Under the pieces are notes generated by a model that was not told the DNA's origin, made no database searches, and worked only from the letters and a program-made list of their open reading frames with translations. Both the position numbers and the translations under genes were made by a program. This document shows, piece after piece, positions 42,077-50,310 of a DNA stretch of 64,000 bases. How positions within the stretch are numbered: position 1 is the stretch's first letter; each line of letters begins with the position of its first letter. Source of the stretch: Flagellimonas_B algarum (GTDB taxonomy: Bacteria; Bacteroidota; Bacteroidia; Flavobacteriales; Flavobacteriaceae); NCBI RefSeq assembly GCF_040513375.1, contig NZ_JBEVTG010000001.1:1116001-1180000 (forward strand). The letters are read 5' to 3'.

Positions 42077-43420
42077 TCAAATAACGCCCTGGGCGAGCAT
42101 GGCATCCGCGACTTTGACAAAGCCGGCGATGTTGGCCCCTTTGACGTAGTTGCAATAGCCATCCCCTTCTTGACCATAGGCGATACAAGAATCATGGATG
42201 TCTTCCATAATCCCTTTAAGACGCTCATCGACTTCTTCCCTGGTCCAACTGATACGCAACGAATTTTGCGACATTTCGAGACCTGAGGTGGCTACACCCC
42301 CTGCATTCGACGCCTTACCAGGGGCGAATAGGATCTTGGCCTCATGAAAAGCGTGTATCGCTTCAGGTGTCGAGGGCATGTTGGCGCCTTCTGCCACGGC
42401 GATACATCCGTTTTTGATCAAGGAAGCGGCATCGTCACCGTTCAATTCGTTTTGTGTGGCACATGGCAATGCGATATCACAGGCTACCTGCCAAGGGGTC
42501 TTGCCAGCATGATATTCAGCTGACGGATAGGTGTCGGCATATTCCGAAATCCTTCCCCTTCTATTGTTTTTCAAATCCATGACGAAGGCCAGTTTTTCCG
42601 CATCGATACCGTCTTTGTCAAGAATGTACCCTCCTGAATCGGAAAGGGTCAATACCTTACCTCCCAATTGCAGTACTTTTTCGGCCGCGAACTGGGCCAC
42701 ATTGCCCGACCCGGAAATAACGACCCGTTTTCCTTCGAAAGAACTGCCCGAGGTTTTCAGCATGCTGTTGGCAAAATACACGGTACCGTAACCGGTAGCC
42801 TCCGGACGGATCAACGAACCACCCCATGACATACCCTTACCGGTCAATACCCCGGTAAACTCGTTACGGATCTTCTTGTACATCCCGAAGAGGAACCCGA
42901 TTTCGCGGGCACCGACCCCGATATCACCGGCAGGGACATCGGTATTCGGGCCGATATGCCTACAGAGTTCCGTCATAAAAGCATGGCAAAAACGCATCAC
43001 CTCATCGTCCGATTTTCCTTTGGGATCAAAATCCGAACCTCCTTTACCACCGCCCATGGGCAAGGTGGTCAAACTGTTTTTGAATACTTGCTCGAAAGCC
43101 AAGAATTTCAACACACTGGCATTGACCGTTGGGTGAAAACGAAGTCCTCCCTTGTACGGGCCAATGGCCGAATTCATTTGGATGCGATACCCACGGTTGA
43201 CATGGATCTCACCTTGGTCATCGACCCAGGCTACCCTGAACGAAAGCAATCGTTCGGGCTCGACCATACGTAGTAAGATGTTCTTACCATGGTAAATGTC
43301 ATGCTGTACGATATACGGGATAACGGTTTCGGCAACCTCTTGGACTGCCTGTATAAACTCAGGTTCATGGCCGTTCCGGGCCTTGACCTCATCCATAAAT
43401 GCTTTGATCTTTGCTTCCAT
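42077..43420 (-). CDS. gdhA: NADP-type glutamate dehydrogenase
   Basis: 447 residues, hexameric family I. Forms glutamate from 2-oxoglutarate and ammonia. Signatures: GPYKGGLRFHPTVN, PMGGGKGGSDFDPKGKSD with the catalytic Lys region, TDVPAGDIGVGAREIGF, and the cofactor fold VVISGSGNVAQFAAEK. The length and the KSDDE stretch fit the NADP(H)-dependent biosynthetic type; cofactor is an inference. Candidate -7 element at 43492-43499; terminator at 42024. Confidence 0.95.
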   Translation of the reverse strand: MEAKIKAFMDEVKARNGHEPEFIQAVQEVAETVIPYIVQHDIYHGKNILLRMVEPERLLSFRVAWVDDQGEIHVNRGYRIQMNSAIGPYKGGLRFHPTVNASVLKFLAFEQVFKNSLTTLPMGGGKGGSDFDPKGKSDDEVMRFCHAFMTELCRHIGPNTDVPAGDIGVGAREIGFLFGMYKKIRNEFTGVLTGKGMSWGGSLIRPEATGYGTVYFANSMLKTSGSSFEGKRVVISGSGNVAQFAAEKVLQLGGKVLTLSDSGGYILDKDGIDAEKLAFVMDLKNNRRGRISEYADTYPSAEYHAGKTPWQVACDIALPCATQNELNGDDAASLIKNGCIAVAEGANMPSTPEAIHAFHEAKILFAPGKASNAGGVATSGLEMSQNSLRISWTREEVDERLKGIMEDIHDSCIAYGQEGDGYCNYVKGANIAGFVKVADAMLAQGVI

Positions 43421-43491
43421 AAAAGGATTGGTAAATTGTTAGTTTTAGGGCGCTTTAAGCGGCCATATTTATCAAATTAGGAATATAACGG

Positions 43492-43499
43492 CAAAATTA
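43492..43499 (-). promoter_or_regulatory. -7 promoter element for gdhA
   Basis: Minus strand TAATTTTG, exact TAnnTTTG, about 70 nt before the gdhA start at 43420. No good -33 TTG. A second near match (TAATTTGA) lies a little downstream. Confidence 0.35.
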
Positions 43500-43547
43500 T
43501 GCCATTTATATAATTTGAAGCGCTTATTTTAAAAATATTTCAATTCC

Positions 43548-44702
43548 CTAAGAAATGGCCTGTTCAAGGTCGGCGATCAGGTCATCGACATCCTCGATTC
43601 CGACGCTCAATCGGATCAAAGAATCGACCACACCGCTTTTTTCCCTTTCTTCTTTCGGAATGCTTGCATGGGTCATGCTTGCCGGGTGGCCCGCCAAACT
43701 TTCGACCCCACCCAGTGATTCCGCTAAGGTGAATACTTTTAACCTCTCGACGATTTTGACGGCTTCTTCGAAATTGCTCCCTTCCGGAATGAACGAGATC
43801 ATACCGCCGAACCCGTGCATTTGCGCTTTGGCCACATCGTGGTTCGGGTGATCTTCAAAGCCGGGCCAGTACACCTTTTCGATTTTCGGATGGTTTCGAA
43901 GGTAATTGGCAATCGCTTCGCCGTTCTCGCAATGGCGCTGCATGCGCACGTGCAATGTCTTGATACCGCGAAGGGTCAGAAAGCTGTCCATTGGTCCACA
44001 GACCGCACCGCTGGCGTTTTGGATAAAATAAAGTTTGTCGGCCAACGCCTGGTCATTGACTATCAACGCGCCGACGACAATATCGCTATGCCCACCCAAA
44101 TATTTGGTGGCCGAATGCATGACGATGTCTGCCCCCAACTCTAAAGGACGCTGTAAATATGGAGATGCGAAGGTATTGTCTACCGCCAACAAGAGGTCGT
44201 GCTTTTTGGCCAAATCGGAAACAGCTTTGATATCGATGACATTCATCATCGGATTCGTTGGGGTTTCGACCCAAATCAATTTGGTGTTATCGTTGATCTT
44301 CGCCGCGATGGAAGACACATCTTGCATGCCGGTGAAATGGAAGGTAATGCCATACTTTTCGAAAACTTGACGAAAGAGACGATAGCTTCCTCCATATAGG
44401 TCATTGGTCGAGACCACTTCGTCACCGGGTTCCAATAATTTTATCACTGCGTCAATAGCCGATAACCCACTGGCGAATGCCAGGCCAAACGTGCCGCTCT
44501 CGATACTGGCCAAGGCATTTTCAAGAGCCGTACGGGTCGGGTTGCCACTTCGTGAATATTCGAAACCCTGATGCCCACCTGGTGTGGTCTGGGCATAGGT
44601 CGAGGTTTGATAAATCGGGGGCATCACGGCGCCGTAGGCCTTGTCAGGTGCTTGTCCTCCGTGAATGGTCTTGCTGTTAAATTTCAATGCGTTGTTATCC
44701 AT
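43548..44702 (-). CDS. Cystathionine gamma-synthase (trans-sulfuration PLP enzyme)
   Basis: 384 residues of the Cys/Met-metabolism PLP family. Features: YSRSGNPTRTALENALASIE, VSTNDLYGGSYRLFRQVF, VETPTNPMMNV, the PLP Lys in HSATKYLGGHSDIVVG, and the C-terminal SLGGVESLAGHPASMTHASI. The substrates may be O-succinyl- or O-acetylhomoserine plus cysteine, or the enzyme may act as a cystathionine gamma-lyase; sequence alone does not separate these. Full promoter at 44728-44756. Confidence 0.88.
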   Translation of the reverse strand: MDNNALKFNSKTIHGGQAPDKAYGAVMPPIYQTSTYAQTTPGGHQGFEYSRSGNPTRTALENALASIESGTFGLAFASGLSAIDAVIKLLEPGDEVVSTNDLYGGSYRLFRQVFEKYGITFHFTGMQDVSSIAAKINDNTKLIWVETPTNPMMNVIDIKAVSDLAKKHDLLLAVDNTFASPYLQRPLELGADIVMHSATKYLGGHSDIVVGALIVNDQALADKLYFIQNASGAVCGPMDSFLTLRGIKTLHVRMQRHCENGEAIANYLRNHPKIEKVYWPGFEDHPNHDVAKAQMHGFGGMISFIPEGSNFEEAVKIVERLKVFTLAESLGGVESLAGHPASMTHASIPKEEREKSGVVDSLIRLSVGIEDVDDLIADLEQAIS

Positions 44703-44727
44703 AGACAGTATGTTCGTGAATTGCCTG

Positions 44728-44756
44728 CAAAATTACATTTTTGTCGCTCTGACCAA
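44728..44756 (-). promoter_or_regulatory. Bacteroidota-type promoter for the cystathionine gamma-synthase gene
   Basis: Minus strand TTG (44754-44756), 18-nt spacer, TAATTTTG (44728-44735). Both boxes and spacing match the consensus. It overlaps the last codons of the DinB gene, with a leader of about 20 nt to the ATG at 44702. Confidence 0.6.
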
Positions 44757-45194
44757 GGCCATGATCGATCCTAAATGCAGTCCTTCATGAAAAACATTGA
44801 AGGCCAAGGCATCTTCGACACTGTTCAGGGGTACCTTGGGTGTGGTCATATAAGCGTTAAAATCGGTGAACAACCCTTTGGCAAAATCCGATTCGGTACG
44901 CTCGGGCAATTCGAAAAGCAGTTTTTTTACCGTTTCGATCTCGGTAGCGTCGGGACGCTCCCCAGGAAAGGTCCCTTTTTGGTATTTTTCAACCAGTTCC
45001 TGCCCGATGTTCAACGGTAGTCCGCTCAACCCATAAACCAATTTTTGCTGGGTGACCACCACATGGGCGATGTTCCACCAAATATTATTGTTGAATGCTT
45101 TCGGTATGGTATACAATGTTTCCTCGGGGAGGTCATTGAGGAATTTGTAAAGGATCTTCCGATTTTGTCGGGTAATGGTAAAGAGGTTTTCCAT
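44733..45194 (-). CDS. DinB-family protein
   Basis: 153 residues, cytoplasmic, no signal peptide. Four-helix DinB fold: IWWNIAHVVVTQQKLVYGLSG with the first His and FNVFHEGLHLGSIMALVRA with the His pair, a complete metal triad. DinB/YfiT-like enzymes transfer or hydrolyse with low-molecular-weight thiols; substrate unknown. It is divergent from an ArsR-type regulator, and the inverted repeat at 45209-45232 lies in its promoter region, so it is probably the target of that regulator. Confidence 0.82.
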   Translation of the reverse strand: MENLFTITRQNRKILYKFLNDLPEETLYTIPKAFNNNIWWNIAHVVVTQQKLVYGLSGLPLNIGQELVEKYQKGTFPGERPDATEIETVKKLLFELPERTESDFAKGLFTDFNAYMTTPKVPLNSVEDALAFNVFHEGLHLGSIMALVRATKM

Positions 45195-45208
45195 AGGGCA
45201 TCGTTAAA

Positions 45209-45232
45209 ACATATCTATTTTTCTAGATATGT
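45209..45232. promoter_or_regulatory. Inverted repeat, probable ArsR operator
   Basis: Perfect 9-bp arms ACATATCTA / TAGATATGT with a 6-nt spacer, in the 63-bp gap between the divergent dinB and arsR genes. The size and symmetry fit an operator for a dimeric winged-helix repressor; the sister site at 45574-45585 shares ATATCTA. Confidence 0.65.
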
Positions 45233-45257
45233 AAATATAATTGTTTATTTTTACAAC

Positions 45258-45560
45258 GTGAATATAGTTGAAATCAACAAAGTGCTGGCCAACGATACCC
45301 GGGTGGCCATTTTGAAATGGTTGAAAGAGCCCGAGCGCAATTTTCCGCCCCACAAAGACATCGATCATTTTGACGATGGGGTATGTGTGGGGTACATCCA
45401 AGACAAGGCCGGATTATCACAATCGACGATTTCAACCTATTTGTTGGCCATGCAGAACGCTGATTTGGTGATACCCACGCGGCATGGTAAATGGACCTAT
45501 TACCGAAGGAATGAAAAGGTCATCAAGGCCTATATTCGGACCCTTCGCGATGAACTGTGA
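45258..45560 (+). CDS. ArsR-type winged-helix regulator
   Basis: 100 residues from the GTG at 45258 (VNIVEINKVLANDTRVAILKW). The open frame runs back to 45045 but those codons overlap the operator and dinB, so the short form is chosen. The HTH is in CVGYIQDKAGLSQSTISTYLLAMQNADLV and the wing in RHGKWTYYRRNEKVIKAYI. No metal-binding Cys pair as in ArsR proper is seen; one Cys (GVCVGYI) only. A TATTTTTA near-match ends 4 nt before the GTG. Flanked on both sides by related palindromes, so probably autoregulated. Confidence 0.85.
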   Translation: MNIVEINKVLANDTRVAILKWLKEPERNFPPHKDIDHFDDGVCVGYIQDKAGLSQSTISTYLLAMQNADLVIPTRHGKWTYYRRNEKVIKAYIRTLRDEL

Positions 45561-45573
45561 TTTTTTGATATAC

Positions 45574-45585
45574 ATATCTAGATAT
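45574..45585. promoter_or_regulatory. Palindrome ATATCTAGATAT downstream of arsR
   Basis: Perfect 12-bp palindrome 13 bp after the arsR stop and 19 bp before a small ORF. It contains the same half-site (ACATATCTA at 45572-45580) as the repeat at 45209-45232, without a spacer. Likely a second operator for the same regulator. Confidence 0.5.
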
Positions 45586-45604
45586 TGCGAAATATAAATG
45601 GATT

Positions 45605-45730
45605 ATGGAATGTACATTGGAATGCCGACAGGCAACTGTTTACCAGAGGCGTAGCTACCTTTCCCGGGTTTTGGATTGGTTGGGCAACCTCAAGATCGAA
45701 GGGGCCGAGGGGCTCTCTAAAGTAAAATAA
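45605..45730 (+). CDS. Small ORF, 41 aa (possible)
   Basis: ATG at 45605 opens 41 codons: MECTLECRQATVYQRRSYLS then RVLDWLGNLKIEGAEGLSKVK and TAA at 45728. Five bases separate it from the racemase-like ATG at 45736. It has two Cys near the N-terminus and a basic, amphipathic middle. Being behind the palindrome at 45574 and just in front of a gene in the same direction, it may be a real small member of an ArsR-controlled operon. No relative is recognised; it could also be the tail of a decayed gene. Confidence 0.4.
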   Translation: MECTLECRQATVYQRRSYLSRVLDWLGNLKIEGAEGLSKVK

Positions 45731-45735
45731 GGATT

Positions 45736-46428
45736 ATGAAGACCATTGGCGTTATCGGGGGCATGAGTTGGCAATCCTCCAAAGTGTATTATGAATATTT
45801 GAACGAACTGGTCGCAGGTAGACTGGGAGGAGCGCATTCCGCCAAGATCTTGATGAGTTCGGTCGATTTTGCCGAAATCGAACGCTTGACCTTTGAAGAT
45901 GATTGGGATGCAATCGGCGATTTGATGGCTGAACATGCGCAATTGTTGGAGCGGGCAGGGGCCGATGTGGTCATCTTGGCCACCAATACGATCCACTTGG
46001 TCAGTCAGGCCATACAGCAGGTTTTGAACGTTCCGTTTCTCCATATCGCCGAGGCCACGGGAGCGGCAATTGCCGAAAAGGGAATTGGTAAAATCGCTTT
46101 ATTGGGCACCCGCTTTACTATGGAAAAGGACTTTTATACCGATATTTTGGAACAGCGCTTCGGTCTAGAGGTATTGATTCCTGACTTAGCTGCCCGTGAG
46201 CGCTTGCAACACATCATCTATAAGGAACTCGTTACCGGTACGTTTACCGAAGCCGCTAAGCAGGAATGCTTGCTCATGATCGATGCCCTGATCGCCGAAG
46301 GGGCCGAAGGGGTCATTTTAGGATGTACGGAACTTCCTATATTGATTCCGGCCGACGAAGTGGCGATACCCTCATTCGATACGACCATGATCCATGCCCG
46401 ATCGGCGGTCGATTTCGCCTTGAAATGA
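45736..46428 (+). CDS. Aspartate/glutamate racemase-family protein with one catalytic Cys
   Basis: 230 residues, cytoplasmic. N-terminal MKTIGVIGGMSWQSSKVYYE and C-terminal GVILGCTELPILI are those of YgeA-type amino-acid racemases. The second catalytic Cys is present (Cys197), but the first is Ala82 in VILATNTIH where relatives often have CTNTMH. Two-base racemisation needs both Cys, so this may use another residue or have a different activity. Lies after the arsR gene and the small ORF. Confidence 0.85.
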   Translation: MKTIGVIGGMSWQSSKVYYEYLNELVAGRLGGAHSAKILMSSVDFAEIERLTFEDDWDAIGDLMAEHAQLLERAGADVVILATNTIHLVSQAIQQVLNVPFLHIAEATGAAIAEKGIGKIALLGTRFTMEKDFYTDILEQRFGLEVLIPDLAARERLQHIIYKELVTGTFTEAAKQECLLMIDALIAEGAEGVILGCTELPILIPADEVAIPSFDTTMIHARSAVDFALK

Positions 46429-46482
46429 TTTTCTTTGTGCAGCGACCGAAAACCGGCCGCACTGAAATAAAAATCCATTCTT

Positions 46483-46833
46483 ATGAAAAAAATATTCCAT
46501 TTGGAGACCTGTAAGACCTGTCAAAAGATTTTAGCTGAATTGCAACCTTTGGACGGGGTCGAACTGCGAGAGATCAAGTCGAAAGGGATTACCCCTGATG
46601 AATTGCAAGAAATGCGCGACCGTACCGATTCTTACGAATCGTTGTTCAGCAGACGCGCCATGTTGTTTCGACAACGGGGCCTAAATGACAAAGTGCTTGG
46701 TGAGGAGGATTATAAAAACCTGATTTTGGAACACTACACCTTTTTGAAAAGACCCGTGGTCATGGTCGATGATGCCATATTCATCGGTAATGCGAAAAAG
46801 CAGGTCGAAGGGGCGAAGGACGCATTGCATTGA
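46483..46833 (+). CDS. ArsC/Spx-family thioredoxin-fold protein
   Basis: 116 residues. Starts MKKIFHLETCKTCQKILAEL with a CxxC (Cys10, Cys13); the body has GITPDELQEMRDRT and SLFSRRAMLFRQRG, and the end LKRPVVMVDDAIFIGN with the typical cis-Pro (KRPVV). The family holds arsenate reductases and Spx regulators; the presence of CxxC and absence of other arsenic genes leave the role open. Its stop overlaps the ATG of the EamA gene (TGATG). Confidence 0.85.
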   Translation: MKKIFHLETCKTCQKILAELQPLDGVELREIKSKGITPDELQEMRDRTDSYESLFSRRAMLFRQRGLNDKVLGEEDYKNLILEHYTFLKRPVVMVDDAIFIGNAKKQVEGAKDALH

Positions 46834-47744
46834 TGGGAAAACGAACACTTGCTTTTTTGGCGGCCATTGGTGCCACGACCATTTATGGGATCAATCATAC
46901 CATTGCGAAGGGCGTGATGCCCGACTATGTGACCCCTTTCGGCTTCATTTTTTTGCGTGTCGTCGGGGCAAGTATCCTGTTCTGGGCCATTTCGTTCTTA
47001 GGACCCAAAGAATCGATTGACAAAAAAGATTGGCCGCGACTGGTACTGGCGGCGCTTTTGGGGATGGTCATCAACATGTTGTCGTTTTTCAAAGGACTTG
47101 AATTATCAACACCGATCAACAGTTCGGTCTTGGTAACTATCAGCCCTATCATAGTGGTCGTCCTTTCGGCGTTTTTCTTGAAAGAACGGATTACCCTCAA
47201 TAAGGGCTTGGGGATATTTTTAGGCTTTGTCGGCGCCTTGGCCCTGATCCTGTTCGGTGCCGAATTGCGTCAAGATGCCCCGAACATCCCCTTGGGTAAT
47301 ACCTTGTTCATTGTCAATGCCACGGCCTATGGGGCCTATTTGATCGTAGCCAAAAGCTTAGTGGCCAAGTACCACCCGTTTACTTTGATGCGCTGGTTGT
47401 TCACCATCGCGATGATCATCAATTTCCCCATTACCTTCGGCGACTTCATGCTGATTGAGTGGGCAACCATGCCGCTTTGGGTTTGGGGTGTGGTCTTATT
47501 CGTGATCATCGGCACCACCTTTTGTACCTACCTGTTCAATATTTTCGCCATGACTGAATTGAAGGCGAGTACTATCGGTGCCTTCATCTACATCCAACCC
47601 GTCTTCGGCATCCTCTTTGCCTTGCTTACCGGAAAAGACAGTTTGACCGCAACCAAGATATCGGCTACGGTTTTGGTATTGGTCGGGGTGTATTTGGCAA
47701 GTAAGAAAGTCAAGCCAAAAGCGGTGCATAATTTACGATCTTAA
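46833..47744 (+). CDS. EamA/DMT-family transporter
   Basis: 303 residues with ten hydrophobic segments in two EamA repeats. The N-terminal AFLAAIGATTIYGINHTIAKGVMP and the middle IVVVLSAFFLKERITLNKGLGIFLGFVGALALI are typical, with a repeat of the pattern in the second half (LKASTIGAFIYIQPVFGILFALL). Exporters of metabolites such as amino acids are common in the family; substrate unknown. Translationally coupled to the ArsC-like gene; convergent with the thioesterase gene by a 4-nt overlap. Confidence 0.9.
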   Translation: MGKRTLAFLAAIGATTIYGINHTIAKGVMPDYVTPFGFIFLRVVGASILFWAISFLGPKESIDKKDWPRLVLAALLGMVINMLSFFKGLELSTPINSSVLVTISPIIVVVLSAFFLKERITLNKGLGIFLGFVGALALILFGAELRQDAPNIPLGNTLFIVNATAYGAYLIVAKSLVAKYHPFTLMRWLFTIAMIINFPITFGDFMLIEWATMPLWVWGVVLFVIIGTTFCTYLFNIFAMTELKASTIGAFIYIQPVFGILFALLTGKDSLTATKISATVLVLVGVYLASKKVKPKAVHNLRS

Positions 47745-48214
47745 AGATCTTTCGGCACCTTTGCGAACGTTCGGGTATCGGCCTTGGTGAGATACTTGAA
47801 ATCTGGGGAGCGCTCCATTTTTTCGAAGGCCTCGAGAAATTGATCGGGTAGGCCCGATAGTTTCCTGGTGGTCAGGTCCATCCATCCCCCCATCATTTCA
47901 CATCGGGCGAAATTCTTTCCATTGGCATCGAAGAAATCATGCTGGAACTCGAAGAACATCCCATCTTCACTGATGCCTTTGAGATCAAGCGAAACCTTGA
48001 CCGGTTTCCCTACGAATACCTCCTTGAAATAGTACATGTGCTCGTAGAAAACCACGGGCCCGATCTGAAACTGGGCCATTGATTTCTGGTTGAAACCCAG
48101 GATGCCCAAATAGGCCATGCGAGTGTGGCTCATAAAGTTGATGTAGGCCGAATTGGCCAGGTGCCGGTTGGCATCCAAATCACTCCATCTGATATCGAAT
48201 TCCTTGAAAAACAT
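47741..48214 (-). CDS. Acyl-CoA thioesterase (hot-dog fold)
   Basis: 157 residues. The 4HBT signature is at the N-terminus: FDIRWSDLDANRHLANSAYINFMSHTRMAYL with the catalytic Asp (DLDANRH) and the helix that follows. It hydrolyses acyl-CoA thioesters; the chain length is not readable. Divergent from the nitronate monooxygenase-like gene with a 14-bp palindrome (48227-48240) between. Confidence 0.87.
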   Translation of the reverse strand: MFFKEFDIRWSDLDANRHLANSAYINFMSHTRMAYLGILGFNQKSMAQFQIGPVVFYEHMYYFKEVFVGKPVKVSLDLKGISEDGMFFEFQHDFFDANGKNFARCEMMGGWMDLTTRKLSGLPDQFLEAFEKMERSPDFKYLTKADTRTFAKVPKDL

Positions 48215-48226
48215 AGCTTTGATTTG

Positions 48227-48240
48227 TTATGCATGCATAA
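48227..48240. promoter_or_regulatory. 14-bp palindrome TTATGCATGCATAA between divergent genes
   Basis: Perfectly self-complementary, 13 bp from the thioesterase start and about 19 bp before the -7 element of the 48317 gene. Could be an operator for a dimeric regulator. Single occurrence in the window. Confidence 0.35.
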
Positions 48241-48258
48241 TAGTTGTCAAAAATAGCA

Positions 48259-48266
48259 TAGATTTG
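48259..48266 (+). promoter_or_regulatory. -7 promoter element for the 48317 gene
   Basis: TAGATTTG, exact TAnnTTTG, about 50 nt before the ATG at 48317. No -33 TTG at the usual distance. Confidence 0.35.
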
Positions 48267-48316
48267 AAGACGGTTCGCAAAAAACCTTAGATTTATCCAT
48301 AACTTAAAGTTTCACC

Positions 48317-49291
48317 ATGAGTCAAAAAGCCAGTTTTATTCCAGAATTGTCCCTTCCTGCCATCGCTGCCCCTATGTTCTTGATCTCGGGTCCGAAGTTG
48401 GTCATCGAATGTTGCAAGAACGGTATCGTCGGCACTTTTCCCGCCTTGAACCAGCGTACCAGTGAGGGTTTTGAAGAATGGCTGATCGAAATCAAGACCA
48501 CCTTGGCCGAATGGGAAAAAGAAACCGGAAAAAAGGCGGCGCCTTTTGGGGTCAACATCGTGGTGCACCCGACGAACCCAAGGGTCGAGGCCGATGTGAA
48601 ACTTTGCGTCAAACACCAAGTACCATTGGTGATTACCTCATTAGGGGCGGTACGCATGGTCGTCGACGCGATCCATAGTTATGGTGGACTGGTCTTTCAC
48701 GATGTGATCAAAAAGCGGCATGCGCAAAAAGCGGCAGGGGCCGGTGTCGACGGACTCATTTTGGTGGCCGCAGGAGCGGGAGGCCATGCAGGAACGATCA
48801 ATCCGATGACCTTGGTTTCCGAAACCCGGCAGTTCTTCGACAAAAACATCATCCTTTCAGGATGCATCAGTACGGGTAGGGATATCGCTTCGGCCCTACA
48901 AATGGGGGCCGATCTCGCCTATATGGGAACCCGCTTCATTAATGTGGAGGAAAGTCGCGCCCCGGAAGAGTATCGTCAAATGATTATCGATTCCGGAGCA
49001 AGTGACGTTACGTATACGGCTGCTATTTCTGGGGTACATGCCAATTTTTTGACCAAGAGCCTCGAAGCGGCTGGACTCACCGCCGAAGATTTGAAGAAAG
49101 ATCAAAAAGTGGATTTCGGAAAAGAACTCGATACCGAGCATAAGGCTTGGAAAACCATTTGGTCTGCCGGTCAGGGATCGGCACTGATCGATGATAGCCC
49201 ATCGGTGGCCGAATTGACGACACAGCTCAAAACCGAGTTCAAAGAAGCCATCGAAGCACAATACAAGTATTTGGAGCGCTATCCTAAGTAG
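48317..49291 (+). CDS. Nitronate monooxygenase-like flavoprotein
   Basis: 324 residues, TIM-barrel FMN oxidoreductase of the NMO/2-nitropropane dioxygenase family. Features: LSLPAIAAPMFLISGPKLVIE at the start, GVNIVVHPTNP, GVDGLILVAAGAGGHAG (FMN/substrate loop with the catalytic-site His) and ADLAYMGTRFINVEES. Family members oxidise alkyl nitronates or act as enoyl reductases; the physiological substrate is unknown. A candidate promoter lies at 48259. Confidence 0.87.
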   Translation: MSQKASFIPELSLPAIAAPMFLISGPKLVIECCKNGIVGTFPALNQRTSEGFEEWLIEIKTTLAEWEKETGKKAAPFGVNIVVHPTNPRVEADVKLCVKHQVPLVITSLGAVRMVVDAIHSYGGLVFHDVIKKRHAQKAAGAGVDGLILVAAGAGGHAGTINPMTLVSETRQFFDKNIILSGCISTGRDIASALQMGADLAYMGTRFINVEESRAPEEYRQMIIDSGASDVTYTAAISGVHANFLTKSLEAAGLTAEDLKKDQKVDFGKELDTEHKAWKTIWSAGQGSALIDDSPSVAELTTQLKTEFKEAIEAQYKYLERYPK

Positions 49292-49320
49292 CCCCGATCA
49301 ATTCGTAATCCGGAACTGCC

Positions 49321-50286
49321 ATGCCTCTTGTACCGTCAGATTACAGACCTCCATTTCTTTTCAGAAACGGCCATTTCTCGACCATTTACGCCGGGGTTAT
49401 CCGTCGAGTGAACGGCCTGGTACAACAAAGGGAGCGCCTCGAATTGGACGATGGTGATTTTATGGACCTCGATTGGAGCGAGTCGGTTTTGCCGACCAAG
49501 AAACTCGTTATCATCTTGCATGGCCTCGAAGGGGATGCCCAGCGACACTATATCATCGGCAGCGCACAAAAATTGAACTTGAACGGGTTCGATGCCTGTG
49601 CGGTTAATTTTCGTGGATGCAGCGGTGAAGACAACAGACACTATAAATCATACCATTCCGGGGCCACTGACGATCTCGCTCGGGTGGTCGGCCATGTCAA
49701 TGCAATCGGTAAATATGAGGAGTTGTATCTATTGGGCTTCAGCCTTGGGGGGAATATGAGCTTGAAATTCGTGGGGGAAAGTCATGCGGGCACGGAAACA
49801 CTGAAGGCAGTCGTCGCGGTTTCGGTTCCTTGCGACCTGAAAGATGCCTGTGATCAACTCTTGCAATCAAAGAACGTATTGTACTCGGCCCGCTTCAAAA
49901 AACACTTATTGGCCAAATTGCGTAAAAAGCAAGAACGGTTTCCCGATATGATCTCCAAGAAAGCGATCAAACGCATTCGCACATTAAAGGATTTCGATGA
50001 TACCTATACCGCACCAGCACATGGGTTCGAAAATGCGCTCGATTACTATGAGAAATGCAGTAGCAATCAATTCTTGCCGCATATCAAGGTGCCTTCTTTG
50101 ATATTGAATGCCAAAAATGACAGCTTTCTAGGTGAAAAATGCTATCCTTATGAAATATCGGAAGCCAACCCCATGGTGCATCTTGAAGTACCCGAATTCG
50201 GTGGGCATGTAGGTTTTTGGGGCAAAAAGAACATCAGTTACGCAGAAGAGCGCGCACTTCAATTTTTTGAAAGCGTGAATCCATAG
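49321..50286 (+). CDS. Alpha/beta hydrolase of the YheT family
   Basis: 321 residues. Begins PSDYRPPFLFRNGHFSTIYAGVIRRV, a YheT feature, then KLVIILHGLEGDAQRHYI, NFRGCSGEDNR, the nucleophile elbow LLGFSLGGNMSLKF (Ser in GFSLGG), LNAKNDSFL (Asp) and FGGHVGFWG (His): a complete triad. Members are esterases with unclear targets. It follows the NMO-like gene by 29 nt, likely the same transcript. Confidence 0.9.
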   Translation: MPLVPSDYRPPFLFRNGHFSTIYAGVIRRVNGLVQQRERLELDDGDFMDLDWSESVLPTKKLVIILHGLEGDAQRHYIIGSAQKLNLNGFDACAVNFRGCSGEDNRHYKSYHSGATDDLARVVGHVNAIGKYEELYLLGFSLGGNMSLKFVGESHAGTETLKAVVAVSVPCDLKDACDQLLQSKNVLYSARFKKHLLAKLRKKQERFPDMISKKAIKRIRTLKDFDDTYTAPAHGFENALDYYEKCSSNQFLPHIKVPSLILNAKNDSFLGEKCYPYEISEANPMVHLEVPEFGGHVGFWGKKNISYAEERALQFFESVNP

Positions 50287-50310
50287 CTTGGTCGGTCAAT
50301 CCGCCTTGTT

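Noticed and set aside
45045..45257. 72-residue N-terminal extension of the ArsR-type regulator
   Set aside because: It runs antisense through dinB and across the inverted repeat; the winged-helix fold starts at the GTG.
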